The position numbers were made by a program, and so were the translations under genes. Below, one piece after another: positions 9,801 through 21,000 of a stretch of DNA of 64,000 nucleotides; position 1 is the first letter of the stretch, and every line of letters starts with the position of its first letter. The notes under the pieces are model-generated. The model searched no databases. It worked only from the letters and a program-made list of their open reading frames with translations, and was not told the origin of the DNA. The DNA is from Bolinopsis microptera (taxonomy: Eukaryota > Ctenophora > Tentaculata > Lobata > Bolinopsidae), in assembly GCF_026151205.1 (NCBI RefSeq), contig NC_087084.1, positions 15,843,337 through 15,907,336 of the forward strand, read 5' to 3'.

Positions 9801-12800
9801 ACTGCGCAACCTATACTCTTCTGAAAATAACACCTTTTTAACACCTTTACTACACCTTACACTGGGCAACCTATACTTTTCTGAAAACAACATTTTTCTA
9901 ACACCTTACACTGCGCAACCTATACTCTTCTGAAAATAACACCTTTTTAACACCTTTACAACACCTTTATAAACCGGGATATATTTAGATTGAATAACTC
10001 TGCTTGAACATCTAACAACACTCGCTGTATTTTCTAAAAGTAATGTTAAGTTACTGTACGTAAGTAAGAAAAGTAATGCTAGTTATTATACTAGTTATTA
10101 TAAGTTAATAGTAGTTACTATACTAGTTATTATTAGTTTATAGTAGTTATTATACTAGTTATTATTAGTTTATAGTAGTTACTATACTAGTTATTATTAG
10201 TTTATAGTAGTTACTATACTAGTTATTATAAGTTAATAGTAGTTACTATACTAGTTATTATTAGTTTATAGTAAGAAGAAGTATTTTACCAGTTGTATGA
10301 GACCAGAGTTATCTGCCTTAATGAAGACGTCTTGAAGGAGGAAGAGAAGAGAGGCTAATAACAGAGCTATAGAGAAGCAGATGTTAACTTTAGCTGAGCG
10401 GGTAGTCACTATCGCTGAAGCTGGGGAGGGAGTGTTAGTTACTATGACAACTGTTACTATAGTTACTTATCTTGCTCACACTCTCTTAATGATAGTTACT
10501 ATGACAACTGTTACTATAGTTACGTATCTTTCTCACGCTCTATTAATGAGACCGAAAGTTATTAGTACACTATGTCTCTATATAGCCAGGAAACAGAGTA
10601 TAATATGGAAGAATACGAAGGAGCATAAAAATACCTGGTAAAATGAGACCAATAGTTGCTATGAGGCCCAGGACGGACCCTCCTAGGAGAATCTGTGACA
10701 TCAGGGACTGCACCTCTAAATATCCTGGGTCTATCTCTTCCGCAGCCTGAAATATAGCAGTATTAGTATTAGTAGTAACCTGAGATATAGCTTCTTGTAA
10801 AACATCAGTATAATAGTGTAAGGGTCTCTCCAAAGTGATCAGAAGAATTATATTCTGAATGAGCCATGTAACTATAGCAATTGTTATAGTTACTATAACA
10901 ACTATTTCAACTATAGCGATTGTCATAGTAACTATAATAACTATAGTAACTATAGCAGTTGTCATATTAACTATAATAACTATAGTAACTATAGCAGTTG
11001 TCATAGTAACTATAATAACTATAGTAACTATAGCAGTTGCCATAGTAACTATAGTAACTATAGTAACTATAGTAACTATAGTAACTATAATAACTATAGT
11101 AACTACTAACTATAGCAGTTGTCATAGTAACTATAGTAACTATAGTAACTATAGTGACTATAGCAGTTGTCATAGTAACTATAGCAGTTGTCATAGTAAC
11201 TATAGTAACTATAGTAACTATAGTAACTATAGTAACTATAGTAACTATAGTAACTATAGTAACTATAGTAACTATAGTAACTATAGTAACTATAGTAACT
11301 ATAGTAACTACAGCAGTTGTCATAGTAACTATAGTAAGATTACTCACCATGAGGACAGCAAAGCTTGTGTTATGAGAACAGGAGCACACTACGCCGGCCT
11401 CTACTGCACTGCTATCGTATATAGTCTCACATCCATCTGTCTTCCACTCCGCCTGGGTTATTTACTGTTAATATTAGTAATAATATAAACGTTATTTGTA
11501 TATTATTTACAAGAATTACAAGGTATGAGATGATTATAGTAAGATAACATTGTTATTGTTTATTTACCGTTTCAGCCTTGTTATTGTTTACTTACCGTTT
11601 CAGCCTTGTTGTTGTTTACTTACCGTTTCAGCCTTGTTGTTGTTTACTTACCGTTTCAGCCTTGTTATTGTTTACTTACCGTTTCAGCCTTGTTGTTGTT
11701 TACTTACCGTTTCAGCCTTGTTATTGTTTACTTACTGTTTCAGCCTTGTTGTTGTTTACTTACCGTTTCAGCCTTGTTGTTGTTTACTTACTGTTTCAGC
11801 CTTGTTGTTGTTTACTTACCGTTTCAGCCTTGTTGTTGTTTATTTACCGTTTCAGCCTTGTTGTTGTTTATTTACCGTTTCAGCCTTGTTATTGTTTACT
11901 TACCGTTGCAGCCTTGTTATTGTTTACTTACTGTTTCAGCCTTGTTGTTGTTTACTTACCGTTTCAGCCTTGTTATTGTTTACTTACCGTTTCAGCCTTG
12001 TTGTTGTTTACTTACCGTTTCAGCCTTGTTATTGTTTACTTACTGTTTCAGCCTTGTTGTTGTTTACTTACCGTTTCAGCCTTGTTGTTGTTTACTTACC
12101 GTTTCAGCCTTGTTATTGTTTATTTACCGTTTCAGCCTTGTTATTGTTTACTTACCGTTTCAGCCTTGTTGTTGTTTACTTACCGTTGCAGCCTTGTTGT
12201 CGTACCAAGCACATATGTACTTTATTTGAACTCTCCTATTCCCCATCTTCTTCATATTGTTAGCTGTGTCTCCCTGAGTAAGTGATGGTTATCTATTATA
12301 CTGGTAACCATGGTTACAGTTAACTATACTGTGTCTCCCTGGCGAGCATATTCTATGTTAACAGAATAATATTATCACTCAAATGAACTTATTGATGAAT
12401 AACGAGGCAGTTAACTAAACTCACAATCTGAAAGTTAGGCTTGATAACTAAACTCACAATCTGAAAGTTAGGCTTGATAACTAAACTCACAATCTGGAAG
12501 TTGGGCTTGATGTAGAGGTTGAGCACGAAGCCGGCCTCCTGCTCCCCTACGTCTATCTCCAGAACCACAGAGTTTACAAACTTCAAGCTCTCTGCAGCCT
12601 CGGCCCCCTCTGCAGGGTCGAACTCGCCTTTAAGATCGCTCCACAACGTGTCCCTAACTTCACTGGTAGAGTTCCCGACTGGTAGTGGGCCGGTACTTTT
12701 AGTGGGGAAGAAAGCGTCCCCAGAGATTAGAACCACTGACATTTCTTTTATCCCCGTCGCGGAACCGATCTGAGATAAGGTGAATTTAATTGGTTACTTA

Positions 12801-15800
12801 GTGACTAATATGTTACTTAGTGACTAATTGGTTACTTAGTGACTAATTGGTTACTTACTGACTAATTGGTTACTTACTGACTAATTGGTTTCTTAGTGAC
12901 TAATTGGTTACTTACTGACTAATTGGTTACTTACTGACTAATTGGTTACTTACTGACTAATTGGTTACTTAGTGACTAATTGGTTACTTAGTGACTTATT
13001 GGTTACTTAGTGACTAATAATTGGCTACTTAGTGACGTGAACTAGTGCTTAGTATACAGTACTTACCGCAATAGAGGGCTGTCTTGGTTTACCCCCCTCC
13101 TCGCCTCCATCACCAGGTTGTCCCAGCTGGGTCAGATCCTTAGCGTCCGGCAGGAAGAAGGAAATATCTTTATTCTCAGCTCCGTCCTCGTTCTGCACTT
13201 TCATTATCGCTACGTTAACTGACTTTATCAGCTTGTTAGCTACTGCTGTCCGCTTAGCTATCTCTTTTATGTTAGCAACCATCCTGGGGTACAATTGTTA
13301 CTCAAAACTACTGTAAAAATAGCACTAAGAAAGTTGTCATTAATTTCAAGAATTAAAAGTATTAAAAACGACAAATCCCTTACTTTTTGGATATTTCTTG
13401 TTTTTGAGCAATGTCGTCGGTAACCAGATCTCCAGCTGCCATCGAACTTACTGCTGACACTATGTTTTCTGTTGCTGCCTCACTCACTGTCAGAATAGCA
13501 CAACTTTATAATTATAACATTAATACAAGTTTTATTTGATACAAGTTTTATTTGATTATATCATATCTAAAACATTATGTCTCCACAAGGAAGTGAAAGT
13601 GAAAGTGAAAGTGAAAGTGAAAGACAAGCTCACCCTCAGTAGCAGATTGTGCTATCTTCTCCAGAACGTCCGCAGCAGCTGCAATGTCCCCGATCCCAGC
13701 GGCTCCCTCGCTGGCAAAGTCGTTCAGTTGACTGGAGGCGTCGTCTGTATTTTCAGCTGTTATCTCCTGAAGTTAATACATGTTAGGTGCCGTGTTAGGG
13801 GTTATATTAGGTGCCGTGTTAGGTGCCGTGTTAGGTGTTATATTAGGTGCCGTGTTAGGTGTTATATTAGGTGCCGTGTTAGGTGCCGTGTTAGGTGCCG
13901 TGTTAGGTGCCGTGTTAGGTGTTAAATTAGGTGCCGTGTTAGGTGTTATATTAGGTGCCGTGTTAGGTGTTATATTAGGTGCCGTGTTAGGTGCCGTGTT
14001 AGGTGCCGTGTTAGGTGCCGTGTTAGGTGTTATATTAGGTGCCGTGTTAGGTGTTATATTAGGTGCCGTGTTAAGTGCCGCGTTAGGTGTTATAGTAGGT
14101 GCCGTGTTAGGTGTTATAGTAGGTGCTGTGTTAGGTGTTGTATTAGGTGCCGTGTTAGCTGTCGTGTTAGGTGTTATATTAGGTGCCGTGTTAGCTGTCG
14201 TGTTAGGTGTTATATTAGGTGCCGTGTTATGTGTTAAATTAGGTGCCGTGTTAGGTGTTATATTAGGTGCCGTGTTAGGTGTTATATTAGGTGCCGTGTT
14301 ATGTGTCGTGTTAGGTGTTATATTAGGTGCCGTGTTAGGTGTTATATTAGGTGCCGTGTTATGTGTCGTGTTAGGTGTTAAATTAGGTGCCGTGTTAGGT
14401 GTTATATTAGGTGCCGTGTTAGGTGCCGTGTTAGGTGTTATATTAGGTGCCGTGTTAGCTGTCGTGTTAGGTGTTATATTAGGTGCCGTGTTAGGTGTTA
14501 TATTAGGTGCCGTGTTATGTGTCGTGTTAGGTGTTATATTAGGTGCCGTGTTAGGTGTTATATTAGGTGCCGTGTTATGTGTCGTGTTAGGTGTTAAATT
14601 AGGTGCCGTGTTAGGTGTTATATTAGGTGCCGTGTTAGGTGTTATATTAGGTGCCGTGTTAGGTGCCGTGTAAGGTGTTATATTAGGTGCCGTGTTAGGT
14701 GTTATATTAGGTGCCGTGTTAGGTGCCGTGTTAGGTGTTATATTAGGTGCCGTGTTAGGTGTTGTATTAGGTGCCGTGTTATGTGTCGTGTTAGGTGTTA
14801 TATTAGGTGCCGTGTTAGGTGCCGTGCCAGAGGTAAGGGGAGGTTTCATTTGGAATCAAACAGAGAAGGAATTACTTTAATCTAAAGTAAAGAAGAAGTA
14901 TATCACATTAAATACCTCAGTTAGTGCCTCAATCTTGGCAGTATTAGGTGTCTTGATGCAGTTGTAGGTGGGTTTTATAGCAGCATCCGTCTCAGATATC
15001 AGCTCACAGGAGAACTTAGCTTTAGGTTTCAGGTTCGTCGTAGGATCAGCTTGGTCGTAGAGACAATCCTTCTCCTCGCTCTTTCCAGCTCTCATAAAGC
15101 TAACGTCCTGGAACAATCCGTACACACTGTCCACATCCTGTTTCGTGCACGCTACTCCTTCATCAGCTGGGGAGGTTACTAGGTTACTAGCTGGTTACTA
15201 GGTGGTTACTAGGTTACTAACGCTACTCCTTCATCGGTTGGGGTGGGAGGTCAGTTAGTTGTTAAACTTAGTGATCTAGCTGGTTACTAGGTTACTAGCT
15301 GGTTACTAGGTTACTAGGTGGTTACTAAGTTACTAAGTGGTTACTAGGTTACTAACGCTACTCCTTCATCAGCTGGGGTGGGAGGTTAGTTAGTTGTTAA
15401 ACTTAGTAATCCACTATATTGAAACATAAGAAGATAGAAAAGTGAAAGGGAAAGTTCCTAAGATCAACGAGGACTTACCAACACACTTATGATAAAAAGT
15501 GAAAGAGGAAGAGAAAGAGAAAGTAGATTAACCAGGACTTACCGACACACTTCTGCCATTGTAGCTCGTTGACCCCCGCCTCCTTCATCGTCCCCTCTTC
15601 TTCACACGGTAAACAAACTGTAGCTTTCTCATCAGAGTGATCCCCATTCGGACACAGCGTACACTCTGTCAAACCATCTGAAAGAGGGGGCGTTTATTAC
15701 TAGCTGGTTACTAGGTTACTAGCTGGTTACTAGGTTACTAACACAGCGTACACTCTGTCAAACCAGCTGAAGAGGGGGCGTTTATTACAGGTGCTAGATT

Positions 15801-16829
15801 AAAGTAGAGCTACTAACTAATACTTAAAACTATCATAATAAGCAGGTTGCTACAGTGTAAGGTTATCATAGTGATCATGTTACTGTCCCAACGTGTAGTG
15901 GTTGTGAGGGCAGAATATGGTTACTAGGTTACTAGGTGGTTACTAGGTTACTTGCTGGTTACTAGGTTACTAGGTGGTTACTAGGTGACTAACCTGTAGT
16001 AGAGACGTGGTTGTGAGGGCAGGATTTACAGAGCCCCTCGTCACTGTACTCCCCAGCTACACAGACTCTGCACGTGCTGGGTGTGTCCCACCCCTCTCCC
16101 TTCTCACACAGCACACACTCGCTCTGCTTCTCCGTTAACGTGACTAACGGACTCTCACACGGCTGACAGACTCCGTCATCTTTATCTTGATCCTCATTAT
16201 ACTCTCCTACCGGACAAGTCTTGCAGGTTTTGGAGTCCGAGTACACCGTCCCTAGGTCACAGAGCACACATTCGTGCTGCTTCCCTGTCAAGGTTACCTT
16301 GGGACTATCACATGTTGAGCACGTGGCAGTCCCGTCCGCGGCGCTGTAAGACCCGGGCAGACAGTCTACACACTGTATACCCGTCTGGGAAGGGATTGTT
16401 TCTGTCTTTTGTCCCTGGTGAGTGGGGAAATTAGTGAACTAACGTGTAGTGGTCACTAGGTTACTAGCTGGTTACTAGGTTACTAGCTGGTTACTAGGTT
16501 ACTAGCTGGTTACTAGGTTACTAGCTGGTTACTAGGTTACTAACGTGTAGTAGAGAATATGGTTACTAGGTGAGTGGGGAACTTAGTGAATAAAATAAAT
16601 ATCCTTACTAAATCAAGGATAGTTTTAATTAAGATTCAACAAAAGCAGAACAATGCTATGAAATGTAATGAGCACGAACCTTAGAACACATGATGCACTC
16701 ATTCTGCCCTGTTAAGCTATTAGTATGGTACCCTCCTGCACACACTACACACTCAGCATCCCCGGACCCTCTATACATCCCCACTGCACACTCATCACAA
16801 CCGTCTTTATCAGTGTTGGGGACTTCACC
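6885..16829 (-). CDS. Adhesion G protein-coupled receptor (GAIN/GPS, 7TM), 5' end missing
   Basis: Seventeen minus-strand exons join without a phase conflict and give 966 codons plus TAA. Exons: 16680-16829, 15994-16414, 15543-15677, 14916-15166, 13634-13766, 13384-13486, 13067-13283, 12491-12769, 12184-12273, 11348-11452, 10635-10746, 10290-10414, 8583-8745, 8205-8307, 7568-7721, 7250-7384, 6885-7109. Residues 1-235 are cysteine-rich GCC2/GCC3-like repeats (ECVLCDLG, CPVGEY, CVDCLPG). Residues about 320-628 are GAIN-like and end in a GPS (W-x5-C then CSCSHNTSFAVLM). Seven helices follow at about 645-915, with HYMWLVVFMWTMIEGF in TM3, PAPGLQITLQYLF after TM6 and GIFVFVFYVLLN in TM7. The tail has two YxN motifs (YANA, YSNA). 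Known adhesion GPCRs self-cleave at the GPS and signal through a tethered agonist. Here the cleavage tripeptide is HNT rather than HLT/HLS. No signal peptide or start exon is seen above 16829; it may lie in or beyond the N gap. Confidence 0.9.
7823..8175. repeat. 9-bp minisatellite in a GPCR intron (GTAAGTTAT)
   Basis: About 39 copies of AAGTTATGT with T/A variants sit in the intron between exons 8205-8307 and 7568-7721. The plus strand repeatedly spells GTAAGT, but the gene is on the minus strand, so these are antisense to the transcript. Confidence 0.85.
8401..8455. repeat. Copy of a GPCR exon acceptor junction
   Basis: The text GGTACTCCTGAAGAGA and the following AGAACTGGTTAAGAATATCA, which contains the acceptor and first bases of exon 8205-8307, appears again about 120 bp upstream in the gene. 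GTTACCACCTA repeats separate the two copies. Confidence 0.7.
8746..9975 (-). repeat. 60-bp array built on the acceptor and first bases of GPCR exon 8583-8745
   Basis: About 20 copies of a 60-bp unit follow the real exon. On the minus strand each unit reads TTTTCAG, then the first 20 exon bases (AAGAGTATAGGTTGCGCAGT), then GTAAGG or GTAGG and intronic text. Every unit thus carries an acceptor, and many carry a donor 20 nt later. Read in the exon frame, the unit gives KSIGCAV and then stop (TAA or TAG), so using an upstream copy would truncate the receptor. Another frame stays open for many units because 60 is a multiple of three. Confidence 0.85.
10078..10275. repeat. Intronic TACTAGTTATTA repeat
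   Basis: Degenerate direct repeats of TTATAGTAGTTACTATACTAG, about 32 bp apart, fill the intron just downstream of exon 10290-10414 on the minus strand. Confidence 0.7.
10860..11340. repeat. 9-bp minisatellite (ACTATAGTA) in a GPCR intron
   Basis: Dozens of ACTATAGTA units, with interspersed GCAGTTGTCATAGT variants, occupy the intron between the GPS exon 11348-11452 and exon 10635-10746. Open frames on both strands are repeat translation. Confidence 0.85.
11553..12196 (-). repeat. 28-bp array built on the donor of GPCR exon 12184-12273
   Basis: About 22 copies of a 28-bp unit continue directly from the 3' end of exon 12184-12273. On the minus strand each reads GGCTGAAACG followed by GTAAGTAAACAAC. 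The exon itself ends GGCTGCAACG before GTAAGT, so each unit duplicates the last 10 exon bases plus a near-ideal donor. Use of a later copy would add a multiple of 28 nt and shift the frame unless three units were used. Confidence 0.9.
12410..12500 (-). repeat. 33-bp donor-junction repeat after GPCR exon 12491-12769
   Basis: The exon end (ATCAAGCCCAACTTCCAGATT, then GTGAGTTTAGTT) is followed by two more copies with TATCAAGCCTAACTTTCAG. The unit is 33 bp and open, so using the second or third donor would add 11 or 22 residues (VSLVIKPNFQI units) in frame just before the GPS exons. Confidence 0.85.
12785..13020. repeat. 19-bp minisatellite (GGTTACTTAGTGACTAATT)
   Basis: About 12 copies with a CTTAGTG/CTTACTG alternation fill the intron between exons 13067-13283 and 12491-12769. 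Confidence 0.85.
13778..14828. repeat. 12/24-bp higher-order minisatellite in a GPCR intron
   Basis: About 85 twelve-mers alternate GTGCCGTGTTAG and GTGTTATATTAG, with TGTGTCGTGTTA and AAATTAG variants recurring in a longer order. The array nearly fills the intron between exons 14916-15166 and 13634-13766. Both strands stay open (LGAVLGVI on plus, NTAPNITP on minus) purely because the unit is 12 bp. Confidence 0.9.
15165..15800. repeat. Partial copies of GPCR exon edges among 19-bp repeats
   Basis: The 5' edge of exon 14916-15166 (ACGCTACTCCTTCATCAGCT with the acceptor) recurs at about 15220-15248 and 15354-15382. The 3' edge of exon 15543-15677 (GGACTTACCGACACACTT) recurs at about 15471-15488. 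Its 5' edge (ACACAGCGTACACTCTGTCA with the acceptor) recurs at about 15740-15790. GGTTACTAGCT minisatellite separates the copies. Confidence 0.75.
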
Positions 16830-17596
16830 CTGAGTGGGGGTTGTATCAGTAATATAGACTATATTATACAGCTGTGGGTTTCTCTTTTACAATATATTAT
16901 ATATAGTATATATACTATTTATTATACTATTTATTATACATAATATATATACATGTATATATGGACACGTTCATTGAAGTTTGAGGATATTGGTAAATAT
17001 TAGTGACCCTACTAAATAGCACGATGATGTAAAATGTGTCACACTATAAAACTATATAAACCCTCAATGGTTAGGATAATCGTTTCATCCTCTAGATAAA
17101 CTTTGTCGCATAACGATATCTTTATCAGACGATAAGATATCGCTTAAATGCGGCCGGCAGTGAGTTGTAAACTTTGTCACACTATAAAAACGTGACAGAG
17201 TTTATATGGACCCCTTGTTGCCGTGTTTGACCAAACTTTCGAATTTCAAATTTATAGGATAGTTGCATATGACTATTATCTACATATTTAGCGACTTTTT
17301 TCGTTAAATGGTAGCACCATGTAAACTCCGTCACACATTTAAGAAATTTATATGAGGGATGTTTATGACATCCTGACAAGAAATGCCGAATAGTCTAGCA
17401 TTATTTTGTGAGCTGAACGTGTTTGGAATTGTTCACATATTTCATTGTTATAGGCAAATACAAATACAGAAGGCAGAAATAGGTAAATTTAGTCACATAA
17501 ATTTGTATGATATCTCAACATGTGTGAAATTGAGTAAATATTAGTATACCAACTTAAACACCCTATATTACGTACTATGGATCAATTTAAAAATAT
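16830..17596. other. AT-rich region, no exon identified; hairpin at 17117-17145
   Basis: 16880-16960 is TA-rich and self-complementary. Around 17117-17145 the text CGATATCTTTATC-AGAC-GATAAGATATCG folds into a hairpin. The phrase GTCACACTATAAAA appears twice (about 17038 and 17177). Upstream exons of the adhesion GPCR would be expected here or in the following gap, but I could not support any. Confidence 0.4.
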
Positions 17597-17696
17597 NNNN
17601 NNNNNNNNNNNNNNNNNNNNNNNNNNNNNNNNNNNNNNNNNNNNNNNNNNNNNNNNNNNNNNNNNNNNNNNNNNNNNNNNNNNNNNNNNNNNNNNN
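17597..17696. other. Assembly gap (100 N)
   Basis: Exactly 100 N, a typical placeholder length, so the true distance is unknown. It separates the adhesion GPCR from the first piwi gene. Confidence 0.98.
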
Positions 17697-17995
17697 CCTT
17701 AACGTTTATATTAGTTTAGCTAATAAGACCCTTAACGTTTACATTAGTTTAGCTAATAAGACCCTTAAAACGTTTACATTAGTTTAGCTAATAAGACCCT
17801 TAACGTTTACATTAGTTTAGCTAATAAGACCCTTAACGTTTACATTAGTTTAGCTAAGAAGACCCTTAACGTTTACATTAGTTTAGCTAATAAGACCCTT
17901 AACGTTTACATTAGTTTAGCTAATAAGACCCTTAACGTTTACATTAGTTTAGCTAATAAGACCCTTAACGTTTACATTAGTTTAGCTAATAAGAC
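17697..17995. repeat. 33-bp repeat upstream of piwi copy 1
   Basis: About nine copies of ACCCTTAACGTTTACATTAG followed by TTTAGCTAATAAG end 27 bp before the piwi start codon. The same unit, about two copies, precedes piwi copy 2 at 57791-57850. It therefore belongs to the duplicated segment and may be promoter or 5' UTR sequence. There are no unique spacers, so it is not a CRISPR array. Confidence 0.85.
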
Positions 17996-18021
17996 TAAGA
18001 AGGGCGGACTCTAAGTGAAAC

Positions 18022-21000
18022 ATGATTGGACGGGGTGGGTTGGCTGCTAAACTACTGGAGAACGAGCTGAAGCTACCACCAATGCCTTCTGGCTTTGGAA
18101 GGTACTGTTCATACAACAATTATGTTTTAACTTTAAATATGTGTGGGGTTCGCTAATGAAATTTCCTGTATAATTTCGATTCTTCTTTTCTCGAGTTAAA
18201 GTGTTATATTTGATAAATTAAGTAAAGGTTGCGTTACATCCCAGAGGAGCAGGAGTAGGTAGAGCTGCAATGTCTCGTAGTTTAGCAATGAACGGACCTC
18301 CAGGACACTTCATTAGACAACCCAACAAGTGCTCTATACCTGGTGGGACTGCTGCTAAGGGCGGGGCGGCGATGGGACCCCCTCTTCTAGTGAGTACTGG
18401 TGGGACTGCAGAGATAACAACTACTCTTAACAAGGTGGGTGATAATGATAAAAGGCTCTTTTCCTTACAATTTGGTTCAGGAAGGCGACAAGGGAAAGTA
18501 CTTCAAATTGAATAAACCGTTAAGAATTGTAATTACAATATCTCAGTGTTCCTCAAATACTATGTCAATAATTCGAATATCCTAGTTATTTAACTGTAAA
18601 CTTTAACTGCAACTTCCGTTGTACTCAAACCAACTTGCCATCCAACAGGCCCACTCTTAAATATCCCCAGATAGTATAAACAATCTCCCACTCGTTTTAG
18701 CAATCCCTAAACAAATCCCAAACTATCCTCCTTGTAACCAAAACAGAGGTGTTAAAATGCACCCTCTGATAATTAAAACAGCGATGTTAAAATGAACTCT
18801 CTGCACTACCCTGCTGTACTAAATGTCGTACACTAATATATGCCCTAAAATACTACGCTAAAATGACCCTACAACAATAACATGAGCTACATTCTAGTGA
18901 GTAGGTAGAGGGGGGTACAGTCTAGTGTCTTCTGCTGTTTTCGTCAGCATGTGCAAAATAGCAGCGAACCACTGGAAATATTCGTTTAAGAAGAAAGTGG
19001 CCACAAATTGTACTGGCCCAACACTCCAACACATTTGTATCTTGAAATACTTTAAATATATATACTTTCAATCATTCCATTCACTGAACAATGTAACAGT
19101 AACAACAGTACAGCTGCCTCAATTCTCATATTGTGTAGTAACTTGTAGTAACTTGAAGGAACTTGTAGTAACTTGTAGTATAAGTAACTAATGCTTCTTT
19201 CCCAGGCAGTCAAAGTGTGATTTAATATAAGTAGTGTTAAAATTCTGTAACTCCCATAATTAGCGTTATACTGGTAACCATGGTAACAAATATAAAATAT
19301 TGTAACAAAGTTAACTCTGCAGTTGACAGTGAGTGACGATACTGAGTTGCCCAGTAGACCGGGTTACGCGGAGGACGGAGTCAGCATTCCAATCATCACC
19401 AACTTTATAAAAGTGAAGTTCACTGACACAGACGTCTTCCAATACCACATTACATACGACCCTCCTGTAGACAGCAAGTTCCTCAGGTCAGTGTTACCTC
19501 TCCTTAACTAGGTAACCAGGTAACCTGGTAACCAGGTAACCAGTGTTACGGGTTACCCCCCTTTTTACCCCATTATATTTATTGAAACTGTGCAGGAATT
19601 ATTTATTAACCGGGAAAAACAGCGGGATTTATCAAAATAACGCCGCCCCTTATTTTCTACCCGTCCCTTAGCATTATCCGGGATGTGTTTATAATTATAC
19701 CCCTAGGCACAAGCTTCTAGAGCCGAGACTAGCTGATAACAGAGCCTGGAGATTTGACGGTGCTATTCTCTACTCCTCTGCTCAACTACCCTCTCAAGGC
19801 TACTTCACGAGTCTCAAAGAAAACACTGGTCAGAATTCACATTACTATATTGTATGATGTCTTCATAGAACCTGAATAATTAGAGTGTCTCAAAATACAA
19901 CTTTACAACAATACACCTATAATACGCACTATTAGTACTACTATTATATTACTGTGTTACAGGAGAGGACATTACCATGAGGTACACGTTAACCAAGACT
20001 ATAAGTATAGAGAAGTGTATACCTCTACTGAACATTATATTCCGCACTGTTCTCTCTAAACTCAGATACACCAGAATGGGGAGGAACCTCTACGATCCGG
20101 CCAGATCTGTTCACATTCCCAAACACAAGCTCGAGCTCTGGCCAGGGTAATTATTAACTTAATTAAAATTCTATTTAGTAACTTAAGTTAGTAATTAGTT
20201 ATTAAATGATCACTAGTGAGTTACCAATGTTCCTATTACGTTGCCATGGTTACAACACTAAATCACACAGGTACGTGACCTCAGTGTCGCAACTAGACGG
20301 CGGGTTCATGCTGCAAACTAACGTGTCCCACAAGATGCTGAGAACTGACACTGTGATGGATATGTTACTGGAGATACACAAGACTCAGCCTCATAATCTG
20401 CAGTCACGGGCTGTCAAGGAAATAGTGGGTCAGTAGTTTTACTGCTTTTAGATTGCATTTTGCAGGGTCACTAGTATTTAGTAGCGTTGCTAGGATCCAT
20501 TATTCCATCTAACTAACACAGTAACACCCTGTCCCCTGACCGTAGTTCTGCTACAAAACCCAGTAACGTGTCAGATCACGTGATATAAATGTAACCATGG
20601 TAACGTATCAGGTCACGTGATAATGACGAGGTATAACAACCAGACGTATCGTGTAGACGATATCGTGTGGGATGAAACTCCCCGGTCCTGTTTTGAGGAC
20701 AGAAGAGGAAACAAAATATCGTACATAGAGTATTACCGAGATCAATACAGTATTGTTATAAAGGACTGCTCTCAGCCACTCCTTCTTCACAGGTTATATC
20801 TTGTTTCTTATTATTGTTTAGTTTTATATTTCATATCATAGTTCTTCAATTCGCACCATGTTTTATTGTTGAGTATTATATAAGAATATACTGTAAGCTG
20901 ATCTAATGTCTGATGTCCACAGAATGAAGCCCAAAAGAGGACAGAGCCAGCAAGAAGAGAGGCTGATTTATTTGATCCCTGAACTTTGTGCTATGACAGG

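Noticed and set aside
11550-12285. Three overlapping frames of over 200 codons (FSLVVVYLPFQPC type)
   Set aside because: They are antisense translation of the 28-bp donor array.
13773-14849. 358-codon minus-strand frame (NTAPNITP repeats)
   Set aside because: Pure 12-bp repeat lying within a well-supported GPCR intron.
17697-17995. CRISPR-like regular 33-bp repeats
   Set aside because: There are no unique spacers between units; the genome is eukaryotic and the repeat also precedes the second piwi gene.
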